Positions 22,084 to 31,394 of a stretch of DNA of 64,000 nucleotides are shown one piece after another. Under the pieces are notes generated by a model that was not told where the DNA came from, made no database searches, and saw nothing but the letters and a program-made list of their open reading frames with translations. Numbering within the stretch: the first letter of the stretch is position 1; every line of letters starts with the position of its first letter. The position numbers and the translations under genes are program-made. Source of the stretch: Flavobacteriaceae bacterium LSUCC0859 (GTDB taxonomy: Bacteria; Bacteroidota; Bacteroidia; Flavobacteriales; Flavobacteriaceae); NCBI GenBank assembly GCA_022239325.1, contig JAKOGP010000003.1, positions 1 through 64,000 of the forward strand. The letters are read 5' to 3'.

Positions 22084-22410
22084 ATGAATGATTTAAAGAA
22101 TTCTAAAGCGTCTGCTTCTACTGTTACTATCAATCGAGACAAGTTTGACGCACCTACGGGTAACATCTATGAAGCTATTTCTATCACTGCAAAAAGAGCT
22201 ATTCAGATAAACGCAGAAATTAAAAAAGAACTTCTTGAAAAATTAGAGGAGTTTGCAACCTATAGCGATAGCTTAGAGGAAGTATTTGAAAACAAAGAGC
22301 AAATAGAGGTGTCTAAATTTTACGAAAAACTTCCTAAAGCACACGCAATGGCTGTTTTGGAGTGGTTGGAAGGTAAGATTTACTACAGAGACACTTCTAA
22401 AGAAATATAA
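22084..22410 (+). CDS. rpoZ: DNA-directed RNA polymerase omega subunit, Bacteroidota type
   Basis: This 108-residue protein matches the Bacteroidota version of omega, which helps assemble RNA polymerase. The conserved part is TGNIYEAISITAKRAIQINAEIKKEL (about residues 25-50), which aligns with the omega core helix around the A-R-R-A motif. The C-terminal half is acidic and less conserved. Its place between bamD and coaBC is typical. Confidence 0.88.
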   Translation: MNDLKNSKASASTVTINRDKFDAPTGNIYEAISITAKRAIQINAEIKKELLEKLEEFATYSDSLEEVFENKEQIEVSKFYEKLPKAHAMAVLEWLEGKIYYRDTSKEI

Positions 22411-22415
22411 GCAAC

Positions 22416-23621
22416 ATGCTTAGGGGTAAACATATCCTTCTTGGGATTAGTGGTGGCATAGCTGCATACAAAACTCCTTACCTTGTTCGTTTACTTACAA
22501 AGGCTGGCGCGAAAGTTAAAATAGTTTTAACTGAAAGTGCCAGCCATTTTGTTTCTCCGCTCACTCTAGCTACCCTCAGTGAACATCCTGTTGCTGCAGA
22601 TTTCACTTTCTTGGACGAGCAAGGCCAAGTGTCATGGAACAATCATGTGGAACTGGGCTTGTGGGCAGATCTCATGATTATAGCTCCTGCAACGGCCAAC
22701 ACCTTGTCAAAAATGGCACAGGGACAGTCAGATAATCTATTATTGGTTTCTTACTTATCTGCTAAGTGTCCCATTTTTATAGCACCAGCTATGGATTTAG
22801 ACATGTACAAACACCCAACAACTAAGAGTAATTTGAAAGTTTTAGAAGGTTATGGTCATATTGTTATTCCAGCAGAAAAAGGTTTGTTGGCTAGTGGTTT
22901 GTCTGGGGAAGGTAGAATGGCAGAACCCCAACATATAGTAGACGCTATTCTAGACTTTTTCACTAAACCCCTCCCTTTACACGGTAAAAAAGTTGTTATT
23001 ACAGCGGGTCCAACTTATGAACCTATAGATCCTGTTAGATTTATTGGCAATAGAAGTTCTGGGCTTATGGGCTTTGCATTGGCAGAACAGGCTGCTCAAA
23101 TGGGCGCTAAAGTAATTTTAATAAGTGGTCCCACTCATTTAGAACAAACACATGCGGGTGTTTTACTTACCAGAGTAGAAACTGCCCTTCAAATGCAAGA
23201 GGCTGTTCTTGAGGTTTTCTCTGATTGTGATGTTTTTATAGGTGCTGCTGCTGTAGCAGATTACAGACCAAAAGAGCTAGCTACTCAAAAAATTAAAAAA
23301 GGAGCTACTAGTATTTCTAGTATAGCTTTGGTGGAAAATCCAGATATTATTGGGGACCTAGGTCGCATTAAGAAAAACCAATTTTTAGTTGGTTTTGCTC
23401 TAGAGAGTCATGACGGACTTAAGTATGCGCAAGATAAGTTGAAAAAAAAGAATTTAGACGCTATTGTACTCAATACATTAGAGCATCAGGGAGCTGGATT
23501 TGGCTATGAAACCAATCAGATTTCTTTTATTCACATTGGTCAGAGCCCCGTTTCTTTTCCATTAAAATCTAAAAGTGAGGTAGCTATAGACATATGGAAT
23601 GAAATCTTGAAAAAATTATGA
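22416..23621 (+). CDS. coaBC: Bifunctional phosphopantothenoylcysteine decarboxylase/synthase
   Basis: CoaBC makes 4'-phosphopantetheine for coenzyme A. The N-terminal flavin decarboxylase (CoaC) part has GISGGIAAYK near residue 9, the active-site His in NHVELGLWADL near residue 76, and IAPAMDLDMY near residue 119. The C-terminal synthase (CoaB) part has ITAGPTYEPIDPVRFIGN near residue 196 and the AAAVADYRPKE loop near residue 284. The 401-residue length is normal. panB (60.9 kb) and coaE (29.1 kb) in this window act in the same pathway. Confidence 0.96.
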   Translation: MLRGKHILLGISGGIAAYKTPYLVRLLTKAGAKVKIVLTESASHFVSPLTLATLSEHPVAADFTFLDEQGQVSWNNHVELGLWADLMIIAPATANTLSKMAQGQSDNLLLVSYLSAKCPIFIAPAMDLDMYKHPTTKSNLKVLEGYGHIVIPAEKGLLASGLSGEGRMAEPQHIVDAILDFFTKPLPLHGKKVVITAGPTYEPIDPVRFIGNRSSGLMGFALAEQAAQMGAKVILISGPTHLEQTHAGVLLTRVETALQMQEAVLEVFSDCDVFIGAAAVADYRPKELATQKIKKGATSISSIALVENPDIIGDLGRIKKNQFLVGFALESHDGLKYAQDKLKKKNLDAIVLNTLEHQGAGFGYETNQISFIHIGQSPVSFPLKSKSEVAIDIWNEILKKL

Positions 23622-24502
23622 AACTTATCGTTTTCAGTCTCTTAATGTTGTTTTGCAATCCTTTGATAGCTCAGGATTTTAATGCAAAGGTGGTAGTAGA
23701 CGCTTCCCGAATTGACCAGTCTAATTTGCAGATATTTAAGTCTTTGGAGACCCAGATATCGTCCTTTATGAATGAAACTTCCTTTAGTGGGCAATCCATT
23801 CCAGCTACTCATAGAATCCCTGTTGTTTTTTACATTAATATTACTGGCTACGAAAACAATAGCTTTGAAGCTACTTTGCAGTTGCAAAGTGAAAGGCCTG
23901 TTTATAATAGCCAATACACCAGCCCATTGTTATTTGTCAAAGACCCTCAGTTTAATTTTTCTTTCCAAGAATTTGCTCCCTTGGTGTTCAATGAAAATTC
24001 TACAGATAGTAACCTGGTGTCTGTTTTGTCTTTTTATGCCTATATGGCTCTTGGGCTGGACGCAGACAGCTTTTCTTTTAATGGAGGAAGTCTATATTAC
24101 AGTAAGGCAAGGAATATTATGTCTTTGGCTCAGGCACGATCTTTTTCAGGTTGGGTGTTAAATAACAGGTCTTTTAACAGGCCCATGCTTATAAATTTAT
24201 TGGGGAGCAACGAGAGTCTTTTATTTAAAAAATCCATTTATGAGTACCATATCAATGGGATGGATAAAATGAGTGAATATCCTGTAGAGGCCAAAAATCA
24301 ATTGATTACAGCCATCGCTTTTTTGAAGTCTTTTGGGAATAACGGGACCCATAGAACCCTGGTGCAATCATTTTTTGACGCCAAATCAGATGAAATCAAA
24401 AATATCTTTTCTGCTGGTCCTAAAATTCCTTTAGGAGATCTCACTAAAAACTTACAAGGCTTGGCTCCATTGTTTGGAAATTCTTGGTCTCAAATACAAT
24501 AA
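23618..24502 (+). CDS. DUF4835 family exported protein (PorD-like)
   Basis: The 294-residue protein has a signal peptide ending near FCNPLIAQ (residue 19) and the family pattern of Bacteroidota DUF4835: an N-terminal QDFNAKVVVDASRI segment, a central LVSVLSFYAYMALGLDADSF near residue 131, and a C-terminal helical part. Some annotations call this family PorD and link it to type IX secretion; I treat that as tentative. It overlaps coaBC by four bases. Confidence 0.82.
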   Translation: MKLIVFSLLMLFCNPLIAQDFNAKVVVDASRIDQSNLQIFKSLETQISSFMNETSFSGQSIPATHRIPVVFYINITGYENNSFEATLQLQSERPVYNSQYTSPLLFVKDPQFNFSFQEFAPLVFNENSTDSNLVSVLSFYAYMALGLDADSFSFNGGSLYYSKARNIMSLAQARSFSGWVLNNRSFNRPMLINLLGSNESLLFKKSIYEYHINGMDKMSEYPVEAKNQLITAIAFLKSFGNNGTHRTLVQSFFDAKSDEIKNIFSAGPKIPLGDLTKNLQGLAPLFGNSWSQIQ

Positions 24503-24571
24503 ATTGAGCTTGAGTTTCCTACCAATTAAACCTATATTTACATTCATAAATTTTGATTTAAACAAAGGCTA

Positions 24572-26224
24572 TTGCTCTCTCAGCTACATATAAAAAACTT
24601 CACTTTAATTGACGAAATTGACATTCGTTTTGAACCTGGTTTTACTGTAATTACTGGCGAAACAGGTGCGGGAAAGTCCATTTTGCTCGGTGCACTTGCC
24701 TTGGTTTTAGGTAAGCGAGCAGAGGCGGCATTGCACAAAGACCCTACAAAAAAATGTGTGATAGAAGCTCAGTTTAAAGTAGATAAAGTACCCATGCTTG
24801 AGTCTTATTTTAAACAGCAAGATTTAGATTATGATCCCATTTGTTTTTTGAGAAGAGAGCTGCTCCCAAGCGGGAAGTCTAGAGCTTTTGTGAATGACAG
24901 TCCGGTTACATTAGAAGTGATGTCTTCCGTTGGGGCTTTTTTAATAGACATTCATTCACAGCACCAAACTCTTGAAATTTTTAATGGTTCCTACCAATTG
25001 CATCTTATAGATGGTATAGCCAATAATGGCAGTATTTTAAAATCTTATCAAGAGCAGTTTATCGCTTTTCAGAAGGTGTCTGCAGAATTAAATTCATTAG
25101 AAAATAAACACGAGTCTGCATTAAAAGAATGGGATTACAATCAGTTTTTGTTAGAAGAGTTAGAGAAGTGTCATTTAGAAGCTGGAATTCAAGAAGAGTT
25201 GGAGGAGCGACAAATGCAGTTGGCTAATGCCTCTGAAATTATAGAAAAATCTTCTCAGGTCTTAAACTTAATAGAGAGTTCTCCAGGAGTAGTAGAGCAA
25301 CTGCAGGAAATAGGGAGCTTGCTTAACAAGCTCGCCAATTACGGAGCTGCATTCAAAGATTTGAAAGATCGTTTGGGAGCTGTTCAAATAGAATTATCTG
25401 ATATTTCGGATACCATAAACAATTTATTAGACTCACAAGACATAGATCCCAACGCGCTAACTGTGGTAAACGAGCAGCTTCAATTAATCTACAGTTTACA
25501 GCGAAAGCACAGGGTGGCTCTCGTGACAGATTTAATAGACATTAAAAAGGCTTTACAAGACAAAGCTAGTTTTGTCTCTGAAGGGACTCATGACATTGAC
25601 AGGCTAAAAAAACAAGCTCAACAATTAGAAGAAAAACTCTCCAAATTAGCAGAGGAGTTACACCAATCTAGAGTACAGGTGCTTCCGGTATTTAAAAAGT
25701 CTTTAGGTGAAAAATTAGCTGCTCTTGGTATGCCAAAAGCAGAAATGAAAATAGAGTTAGACCAGCTTACCTCATATGGCGAATTGGGTAGGGATCAGGT
25801 TCATTTTTTGTTTTCTGCAAATCCAGGTATGCCATTTGCTCCCTTAAAAAAGGTAGCCTCTGGTGGAGAAATGTCAAGAATCATGCTCAGTGTAAAGGCT
25901 TTAATCTCTAAATATGTGAGTTTGCCCACTATTATTTTTGACGAAATAGACACAGGTGTTTCAGGAGAAATTGCAACAAAAATGGGGGGGATTATGAAAG
26001 AAATGGGTCAGGATTTACAGCTAATAGCTATCAGTCATTTACCCCAAGTGGCTTCTAAAGGACAAACTCATTACAAGGTGTTTAAAGAAGATGATGGCCA
26101 GCGTACTCAAACTCAAATGAGTTTATTAAGTGCTTCGCAGAGGGTTATTGAGATAGCAGAAATGCTGGGGGGGAAGGAGATGAGCGATTCTGCTATTGCC
26201 CACGCAAAGCAGTTACTAGCATAA
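24572..26224 (+). CDS. recN: DNA repair protein RecN
   Basis: RecN is an SMC-like ATPase used in double-strand break repair. The Walker A motif is TGETGAGKSILLGAL near residue 29, the QHQTLEIF element is near residue 131, a long coiled coil spans about residues 150-365, and the ABC signature region KVASGGEMSRIMLS is near residue 428, followed by Walker B IIFDEIDTGVSGE. The start must be TTG at 24572: an in-frame TGA lies 15 bases upstream with no ATG between, and the conserved LSQLHIKNFTLIDE begins directly after. AAAGG just upstream may act as ribosome-binding site. Confidence 0.94.
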   Translation: MLSQLHIKNFTLIDEIDIRFEPGFTVITGETGAGKSILLGALALVLGKRAEAALHKDPTKKCVIEAQFKVDKVPMLESYFKQQDLDYDPICFLRRELLPSGKSRAFVNDSPVTLEVMSSVGAFLIDIHSQHQTLEIFNGSYQLHLIDGIANNGSILKSYQEQFIAFQKVSAELNSLENKHESALKEWDYNQFLLEELEKCHLEAGIQEELEERQMQLANASEIIEKSSQVLNLIESSPGVVEQLQEIGSLLNKLANYGAAFKDLKDRLGAVQIELSDISDTINNLLDSQDIDPNALTVVNEQLQLIYSLQRKHRVALVTDLIDIKKALQDKASFVSEGTHDIDRLKKQAQQLEEKLSKLAEELHQSRVQVLPVFKKSLGEKLAALGMPKAEMKIELDQLTSYGELGRDQVHFLFSANPGMPFAPLKKVASGGEMSRIMLSVKALISKYVSLPTIIFDEIDTGVSGEIATKMGGIMKEMGQDLQLIAISHLPQVASKGQTHYKVFKEDDGQRTQTQMSLLSASQRVIEIAEMLGGKEMSDSAIAHAKQLLA

Positions 26225-26264
26225 GTATTTTTAATATATTTACCACAATAATTAAACACATAAT

Positions 26265-27077
26265 ATGGCTTACAATTTATTAAAAGGGAAAAGAGGAATT
26301 ATTTTTGGCGCACTTGACCCTAATTCAATTGCTTGGAAAACAGCAGAAAGAGTTCATGAAGAAGGAGGTGCTTTTGTCTTAACCAATGCTCCTATAGCAA
26401 TGAGAATGGGACAGATAAATGATTTAGCAGCAAAAACAGGGGCAGAGGTAATCCCTGCAGACGCCACAAATGAGGAGGACTTAGCCCACTTAGTAGCTAA
26501 GGCTACTGAAATTTTAGGAGGTAAGTTAGATTTTGTTTTGCACTCCATTGGAATGTCTGTAAATGTGAGAAAAGGGAAGGCATACACAGATGAAAATTAT
26601 GATTTTACAACCAAGGGTTGGGATGTCTCTGCACTTTCTTTTCACAAGGTAATGAAGTCTTTGTATAAAGCAGACGCTATGAATGAGTGGGGTAGTATTG
26701 TAGCGCTTACTTATATGGCTGCTCAGCGCACATTCCCAGATTATAATGATATGGCAGACAACAAGGCATATTTAGAGTCTGTGGGGAGAAGTTTTGGATA
26801 TTTCTTTGGAAAAGAGAAGCAGGTTCGTGTGAACACTATTTCACAGTCTCCTACTCCAACCACTGCTGGGCAGGGAGTGAAAGGATTTGACGGATTTATT
26901 GCTTACGCAGAAAAAATGTCTCCTCTTGGAAATGCCACTGCGGCAGAGTGTGCAGATTACACCGTGAGTCTTTTTTCTGATTTGACTAGAAAAGTGACCA
27001 TGCAAAACTTATTCCATGACGGAGGATTTTCTAATACAGGCGTTAGCCAAGAAGTAATAGAATACTTTTCAAAATAA
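26265..27077 (+). CDS. fabI: Enoyl-[acyl-carrier-protein] reductase FabI
   Basis: FabI performs the last reduction in each fatty-acid elongation cycle using NAD(P)H. It shows the FabI variant of the Rossmann nucleotide loop (GALDPNSIAWKTA, near residue 16), LDFVLHSIGM near residue 87, and the catalytic pair in YNDMADNK near residue 165 (Tyr-x6-Lys). The protein is 270 residues. A strong terminator follows 16 bases after the stop. Confidence 0.95.
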   Translation: MAYNLLKGKRGIIFGALDPNSIAWKTAERVHEEGGAFVLTNAPIAMRMGQINDLAAKTGAEVIPADATNEEDLAHLVAKATEILGGKLDFVLHSIGMSVNVRKGKAYTDENYDFTTKGWDVSALSFHKVMKSLYKADAMNEWGSIVALTYMAAQRTFPDYNDMADNKAYLESVGRSFGYFFGKEKQVRVNTISQSPTPTTAGQGVKGFDGFIAYAEKMSPLGNATAAECADYTVSLFSDLTRKVTMQNLFHDGGFSNTGVSQEVIEYFSK

Positions 27078-27093
27078 TAGAGACACCTATTTT

Positions 27094-27123
27094 AAAGAAG
27101 CCATCTCTTGAGATGGCTTCTTT
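27094..27123 (+). terminator. Intrinsic terminator after fabI
   Basis: A 13-bp stem (AAAGAAGCCATCT / AGATGGCTTCTTT) with a four-base loop follows the fabI stop. The T tract is part of the 3' arm and short beyond it, so efficiency may be moderate. The glycosyltransferase gene starts 18 bases later. Confidence 0.75.
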
Positions 27124-27141
27124 GTTCATGACAGACACTAT

Positions 27142-28152
27142 ATGGCCCTTCAGATAAGTTTTGTAATCCCCATTTATAACCGCCCGGAAGAACTGCGTGA
27201 ACTTTTAGTAAGTTTAAAGGCTCAGTCCGAAAAGGTGTTTGAGATTGTAGTGGTAGAAGATGGTTCACAACGCACTAGCAACCATGTAATGGATGACTTT
27301 AAAAGCAGCCTTCCATTGGTCTATTTCACAAAAGAAAATACGGGACCTGGAGACTCTAGGAACTTCGGAATGGCAAGAGCTAAAGGGAACTATTTTATTA
27401 TTTTAGACTCAGATTGTGTACTTCCCAAAGACTACCTGAAATCTGTTCATGAGTTTTTGGCCAATAATTCTGTGGACTTCTTTGGGGGTTCCGACACAGC
27501 TCATCCCTCTTTTAACGCTTTACAAAAAGCAATAAATTTCACCATGACCTCTTTTTTAACCACAGGAGGTTTAAGGGGAGCAGAAGCGTCTATTCAAAAA
27601 TTTGAGCCTAGAAGTTTTAATATGGGTATTTCTAGATCTGCTTTTGAAAAAAGTGGGGGATTTGGTCTTATTCATCCGGGGGAAGACCCAGATTTAACCA
27701 TTAGGCTTTGGAGATTGGGATTTGACTCTGCATATATTAAGGAAGCTTATGTATTTCACAAAAGGAGGATTAATTTAAAGCTATTTTATAAGCAAGTGCA
27801 TGCTTTTGGTCGTGTGAGACCCATACTCATGCGTCGTTATCCCGAATATTCTAAATGGAGTTTCTGGCTCCCTAGTCTGTTTTTGATAGGGGTTCTATTT
27901 GCTGTGCTAATGGCTTTTGTAGGAATGAGTTTGTGGCTTAAGTTCTTAGTAGCCTACCTGCTTACCCTATTTTTAGTAGCTTTGTTTAAAGAAGGTTTTA
28001 TGGTTTCAATTCTGGTGATTCCTGCCTTTTGGATTCAAATGATGGGATACGGATATGGTTTTTTAAAAACTAAGCTCCAAATGGCGTTAAGTGATAAAGA
28101 TCCAGAATTGCTATTCCCTAGCTTATTTTTCAAGAAAAAAAATGGGTCTTAA
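27142..28152 (+). CDS. Family 2 glycosyltransferase with C-terminal membrane segments
   Basis: The 336-residue protein has the GT-A fold start VIPIYNRPEELRELLVSL near residue 8, EDGS near residue 38, a GPGDSRNFGMARAKG segment, and the metal-binding DSDC motif near residue 94. A GEDPDLTIRLWRLG motif near residue 178 fits the acceptor-site E/D-D region. Two or three hydrophobic segments follow from about residue 235. It probably transfers a sugar to an envelope glycan at the inner membrane; donor and acceptor are unknown. Its 3' end overlaps the YbbR-like gene by 11 bases. Confidence 0.88.
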   Translation: MALQISFVIPIYNRPEELRELLVSLKAQSEKVFEIVVVEDGSQRTSNHVMDDFKSSLPLVYFTKENTGPGDSRNFGMARAKGNYFIILDSDCVLPKDYLKSVHEFLANNSVDFFGGSDTAHPSFNALQKAINFTMTSFLTTGGLRGAEASIQKFEPRSFNMGISRSAFEKSGGFGLIHPGEDPDLTIRLWRLGFDSAYIKEAYVFHKRRINLKLFYKQVHAFGRVRPILMRRYPEYSKWSFWLPSLFLIGVLFAVLMAFVGMSLWLKFLVAYLLTLFLVALFKEGFMVSILVIPAFWIQMMGYGYGFLKTKLQMALSDKDPELLFPSLFFKKKNGS

Positions 28153-29098
28153 AGATGTTCATATTTTAAAAAAGCACCAAACTAGGCTTTTCCTCTTGTT
28201 TTTCGGAGCTGCTTCTTTTGTATGGCTTCTCAATAGCTTAAATGAGAGCTATACTAAAGATGTGGTTTTTAAACTTGCGTATATAAATTTAGATCCTGAT
28301 TTTAGGATTCATGAGTCAAGTGACCATACGGTGAGTTTAAGGATTAGTTCTAGTGGTTTTAAGTTTTTTGCATTGGCTTTCTCTAATCTAGAACTCTCAT
28401 TAGATCTCAGTGATTTAAGTACAGACGCTTCAGGTAGTTTTACTTTACCTAAAGCCAATCAATTGAGTCAATTTTCCAATCAATTGGGGAGTTCTATCAC
28501 TCTTTCGGATTTTACTCCCAATTCTCCTTTAAGTTTTGACTTTTATAGACTTGTAAAGAAAAGGTTGCCGTTGCGCTTGCAGGCAGATATTCGTGCAGCT
28601 CCTAATTTTTTTATATCCAGTAAAGAGATTCAACCAGATAGTGTTTGGGTCTGGGGATCTGGGGACCAGTTGTCTGGTATTCATGAGGTAAATAGTGAGT
28701 CCTTTCGCGTAGGCTTGCTCAAGTCTAACTTAGACACACTTATACATGTGACTGCCATAGACAGTTTAACCATCTCACCAGCTCGCGTTAGATTGAAAGC
28801 AGAGGTGTTATCATTTTCTGAGAAAATATTTAAAGTCTCTATAAAAACGAAAGATCTACCTACATCTCATCAAGTTTATTTTTTTCCAAATCAAATGGAA
28901 GTGGTTGTTGCAGCTCCAATTGAGACATTAAAACAGATTACAGAAAGTGATTTTGAATTGTTTGTTCCTTATAAATTACTCAAAGACGCTACCTCAGAAA
29001 TCATACAACCCACGATTGAATCTCTACATCCAGAAATACACCATCTGTATATAAAAGATACGATAGGAGTAGAATATATAATAACAAAAAAAATATGA
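28142..29098 (+). CDS. YbbR-like domain protein
   Basis: The protein of about 318 residues has one N-terminal membrane segment (RLFLLFFGAASFVWLLNSL, about residues 14-32) and repeated beta-rich YbbR-type segments on the outer side. The start at 28142 (MGLKDVHILKK) is chosen because the upstream 17 codons at 28091 lie inside the glycosyltransferase gene. The exact role of this class in Bacteroidota is unknown. It shares an ATGA overlap with coaE. Confidence 0.8.
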   Translation: MGLKDVHILKKHQTRLFLLFFGAASFVWLLNSLNESYTKDVVFKLAYINLDPDFRIHESSDHTVSLRISSSGFKFFALAFSNLELSLDLSDLSTDASGSFTLPKANQLSQFSNQLGSSITLSDFTPNSPLSFDFYRLVKKRLPLRLQADIRAAPNFFISSKEIQPDSVWVWGSGDQLSGIHEVNSESFRVGLLKSNLDTLIHVTAIDSLTISPARVRLKAEVLSFSEKIFKVSIKTKDLPTSHQVYFFPNQMEVVVAAPIETLKQITESDFELFVPYKLLKDATSEIIQPTIESLHPEIHHLYIKDTIGVEYIITKKI

Positions 29099-29706
29099 AG
29101 CAATTAGTGGCTATAACAGGCGGGATCGGATCTGGTAAATCTACCGTTGCAGCTTACTTTGAGTCTTTTGGTGTGCCAGTTTACAACTCAGATGAGGCAG
29201 CGAAAACGCTAATGAATACTTCAAACACTTTAAAAAAAGAGATTACTAAATTATTTGGAAATGAGGCCTATATCTCCACGGGGGAATTAAATAAAAAATA
29301 TATTGCTACTCAAATATTTTCTGACAATAGTAAAAGAACTGCCTTAAATTCTCTAGTACACCCTGCAGTTAGGATAGATTTTCAAAGATGGGTAGCTTCT
29401 TATGAATCCAACACATCTATTGCCTATTTATTATATGAGTCTGCTTTGGTATTTGAAAATCAAATGCAGGATCAGTTTTTTGGTGTGATTTATGTTACAG
29501 CACCTCTAGAGGCTAGAATATCTCGCATAAAAATAAGAGATGGACGTTCTAGGGATGAGATTTTAAGAATAATCAGCACCCAATCCAATCCTTTAGATTT
29601 AAATAAATCTGGGTTATACACCATATATAATGACAAGCCTTCAAACACTATGTTAAAATCTAAAGAAATCCATATTAAAATACTCCAAAAAATACAAAAA
29701 AATTAA
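29095..29706 (+). CDS. coaE: Dephospho-CoA kinase
   Basis: CoaE phosphorylates dephospho-CoA in the final step of coenzyme A synthesis. The P-loop AITGGIGSGKSTVAAYF is near residue 6, SDEAAKTLM near residue 32, and the LLYESALVFENQMQDQF segment near residue 119 fits the family core. The 203-residue length is normal. It overlaps the YbbR-like gene by four bases, giving coupled translation. Confidence 0.94.
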   Translation: MKQLVAITGGIGSGKSTVAAYFESFGVPVYNSDEAAKTLMNTSNTLKKEITKLFGNEAYISTGELNKKYIATQIFSDNSKRTALNSLVHPAVRIDFQRWVASYESNTSIAYLLYESALVFENQMQDQFFGVIYVTAPLEARISRIKIRDGRSRDEILRIISTQSNPLDLNKSGLYTIYNDKPSNTMLKSKEIHIKILQKIQKN

Positions 29707-29764
29707 TATTTAACTTAAATGTTAATATTATGTTTATTTGTTCTCATAAATGATTAGCAATATT

Positions 29765-29772
29765 TAATTTTG
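29765..29772 (+). promoter_or_regulatory. Predicted promoter of the two-component operon, -7 box
   Basis: TAATTTTG matches TAnnTTTG and lies 19 bases before the ATG of the histidine kinase. A TTTG at 29737-29740 could be a -33 element, but the 24-base gap is longer than usual. Confidence 0.5.
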
Positions 29773-29791
29773 TTAACATATTTTCTGGTTT

Positions 29792-31381
29792 ATGAAGCAG
29801 CGCCTTTTGGTTTTTTTGATGTTTTTCATGAGTGTCTCCTTACTGGGCATTATCTTCATTCAAGGCTATTGGATAAAAAAAACCATAGATTTCAAAGAAG
29901 AAGAATTTGACACTGCTGTAGCAGCTGTACTTCTAAAAGTGACTGATAAAATTGCAAAAAGGGAGCTGGCTACTTACTACGATAAATTCTTACAGTTAAA
30001 AGATAGTGTTGGTAGCCCACAAACATCCCATTTAAAAAACTTTCTTTTTTTTGATAGAAATCTTTCTACCAATGAGACAATGGTATATTCTCATGGAATT
30101 TTAGAGGAGGATTATAATATGTCTGCTGCTTTTTTTGACAAAGACTTAGGCATAGACAGTACGATTCTAAAATCTTTTAGAAGTGAGAAGAGCAGATTGA
30201 CTTACAAAGAAAACATTGGTTTGGATGGAAAATCTTTAGGCTTCACTCCAGTAGAAAAACTTATTATATCTCAAGAGCTTTCAGAGGCAGACAAAACTTT
30301 ATTTGCTGCAGGATTTAAAGAGCTAGCAAGTAGAGAACCTATTCACAACAGGTTAGAAAGGCAAGAAGTTTACTTCCAATTAGAGCAGGAGTTTAAGATT
30401 AGGGGAATGGACATAGACTTTGAATACGGTGTTTACAGCAAAGAACTACCTACTCGGATTAAGTCAAAAGCATTTAAGTACAATCCCAATTCACCTTATA
30501 AAGCACCATTATTTGAAGATGGGATGGGGAATGTAGATTTTTCTCTTCATGTGAGTTTTCCAAAGAAAGGCAAATTTTTGTTAGGGTCTATTATGAGTAT
30601 GGCTGTAATGTCTGTCTTTTTCACTTTAGTTATTATTGTGGCTTTTATCTCTGTGATGTATCAGCTTATTAAGCAGAAAAAGATATCTGAAATTAAAACA
30701 GATTTCATAAACAATATGACCCACGAGTTTAAAACTCCTATAGCCACTATTAATTTAGCAGTAGAAGCTATAAAGAACCCTAAAATTATCAGTGATCATG
30801 AGAAAGTAATGCGTTATGCCACCATGATTAAAGATGAAAATAAGCGTATGCACGCCCAGGTAGAAAATGTTTTGCGTATTTCTAAACTCGATAAAAATCA
30901 ATTAGATATTCAAAAATCTGCTCATCATTTACAAGATATTATTACAGATGCTATTACGCATATTAGTTTGATAGTTGCAGATAGAGGGGGGTATATAAAT
31001 ACGCATTTTGAGGATCAAAATTGCCAAGTGTTTGCCAGTGAAATGCACCTCACAAATGTTTTTGTGAATATCCTTGACAATGCCATTAAATATTCTCCTG
31101 AAGCTCCTAAAATAGATGTCTACACTAGTTTAAATAAGCATCAGGTGCTCATTAAAATTAAGGACCAAGGAACTGGCATGAGTAAAGCGGTACTGAAACA
31201 AATATTTGAAAAATTTTACAGAGAACATACTGGGAATATCCACAATGTTAAGGGCCATGGACTTGGATTGGCTTATGTGAAAAAAATAGTTGAAAACCAT
31301 CAAGGCTTGGTATATGCTGAGAGTGAAAAAGGGAAAGGAAGCACCTTTTTTATTCAATTGCCTTTGCTGAAGCCTGAATAA
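29792..31381 (+). CDS. Membrane sensor histidine kinase
   Basis: The 529-residue sensor has two membrane segments (about residues 4-26 and 267-292) enclosing a periplasmic domain of about 240 residues with no recognised fold. The HisKA motif NNMTHEFKTPIATI is near residue 309, the N box NVFVNILDNAIKYS near residue 417, and the ATP-binding motifs IKDQGTGM and KGHGLGLAYVKK near residues 454 and 489. It resembles the RprX class of Bacteroidota kinases. The response regulator gene follows 13 bases later. The signal is unknown. Confidence 0.92.
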   Translation: MKQRLLVFLMFFMSVSLLGIIFIQGYWIKKTIDFKEEEFDTAVAAVLLKVTDKIAKRELATYYDKFLQLKDSVGSPQTSHLKNFLFFDRNLSTNETMVYSHGILEEDYNMSAAFFDKDLGIDSTILKSFRSEKSRLTYKENIGLDGKSLGFTPVEKLIISQELSEADKTLFAAGFKELASREPIHNRLERQEVYFQLEQEFKIRGMDIDFEYGVYSKELPTRIKSKAFKYNPNSPYKAPLFEDGMGNVDFSLHVSFPKKGKFLLGSIMSMAVMSVFFTLVIIVAFISVMYQLIKQKKISEIKTDFINNMTHEFKTPIATINLAVEAIKNPKIISDHEKVMRYATMIKDENKRMHAQVENVLRISKLDKNQLDIQKSAHHLQDIITDAITHISLIVADRGGYINTHFEDQNCQVFASEMHLTNVFVNILDNAIKYSPEAPKIDVYTSLNKHQVLIKIKDQGTGMSKAVLKQIFEKFYREHTGNIHNVKGHGLGLAYVKKIVENHQGLVYAESEKGKGSTFFIQLPLLKPE

Positions 31382-31394
31382 AAAAAATGTAATT

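Noticed and set aside
23772-24161. 129-codon open frame inside the DUF4835 gene, other frame
   Set aside because: The frame is a shadow of the real gene, shows no ordered protein features and lies wholly within it.
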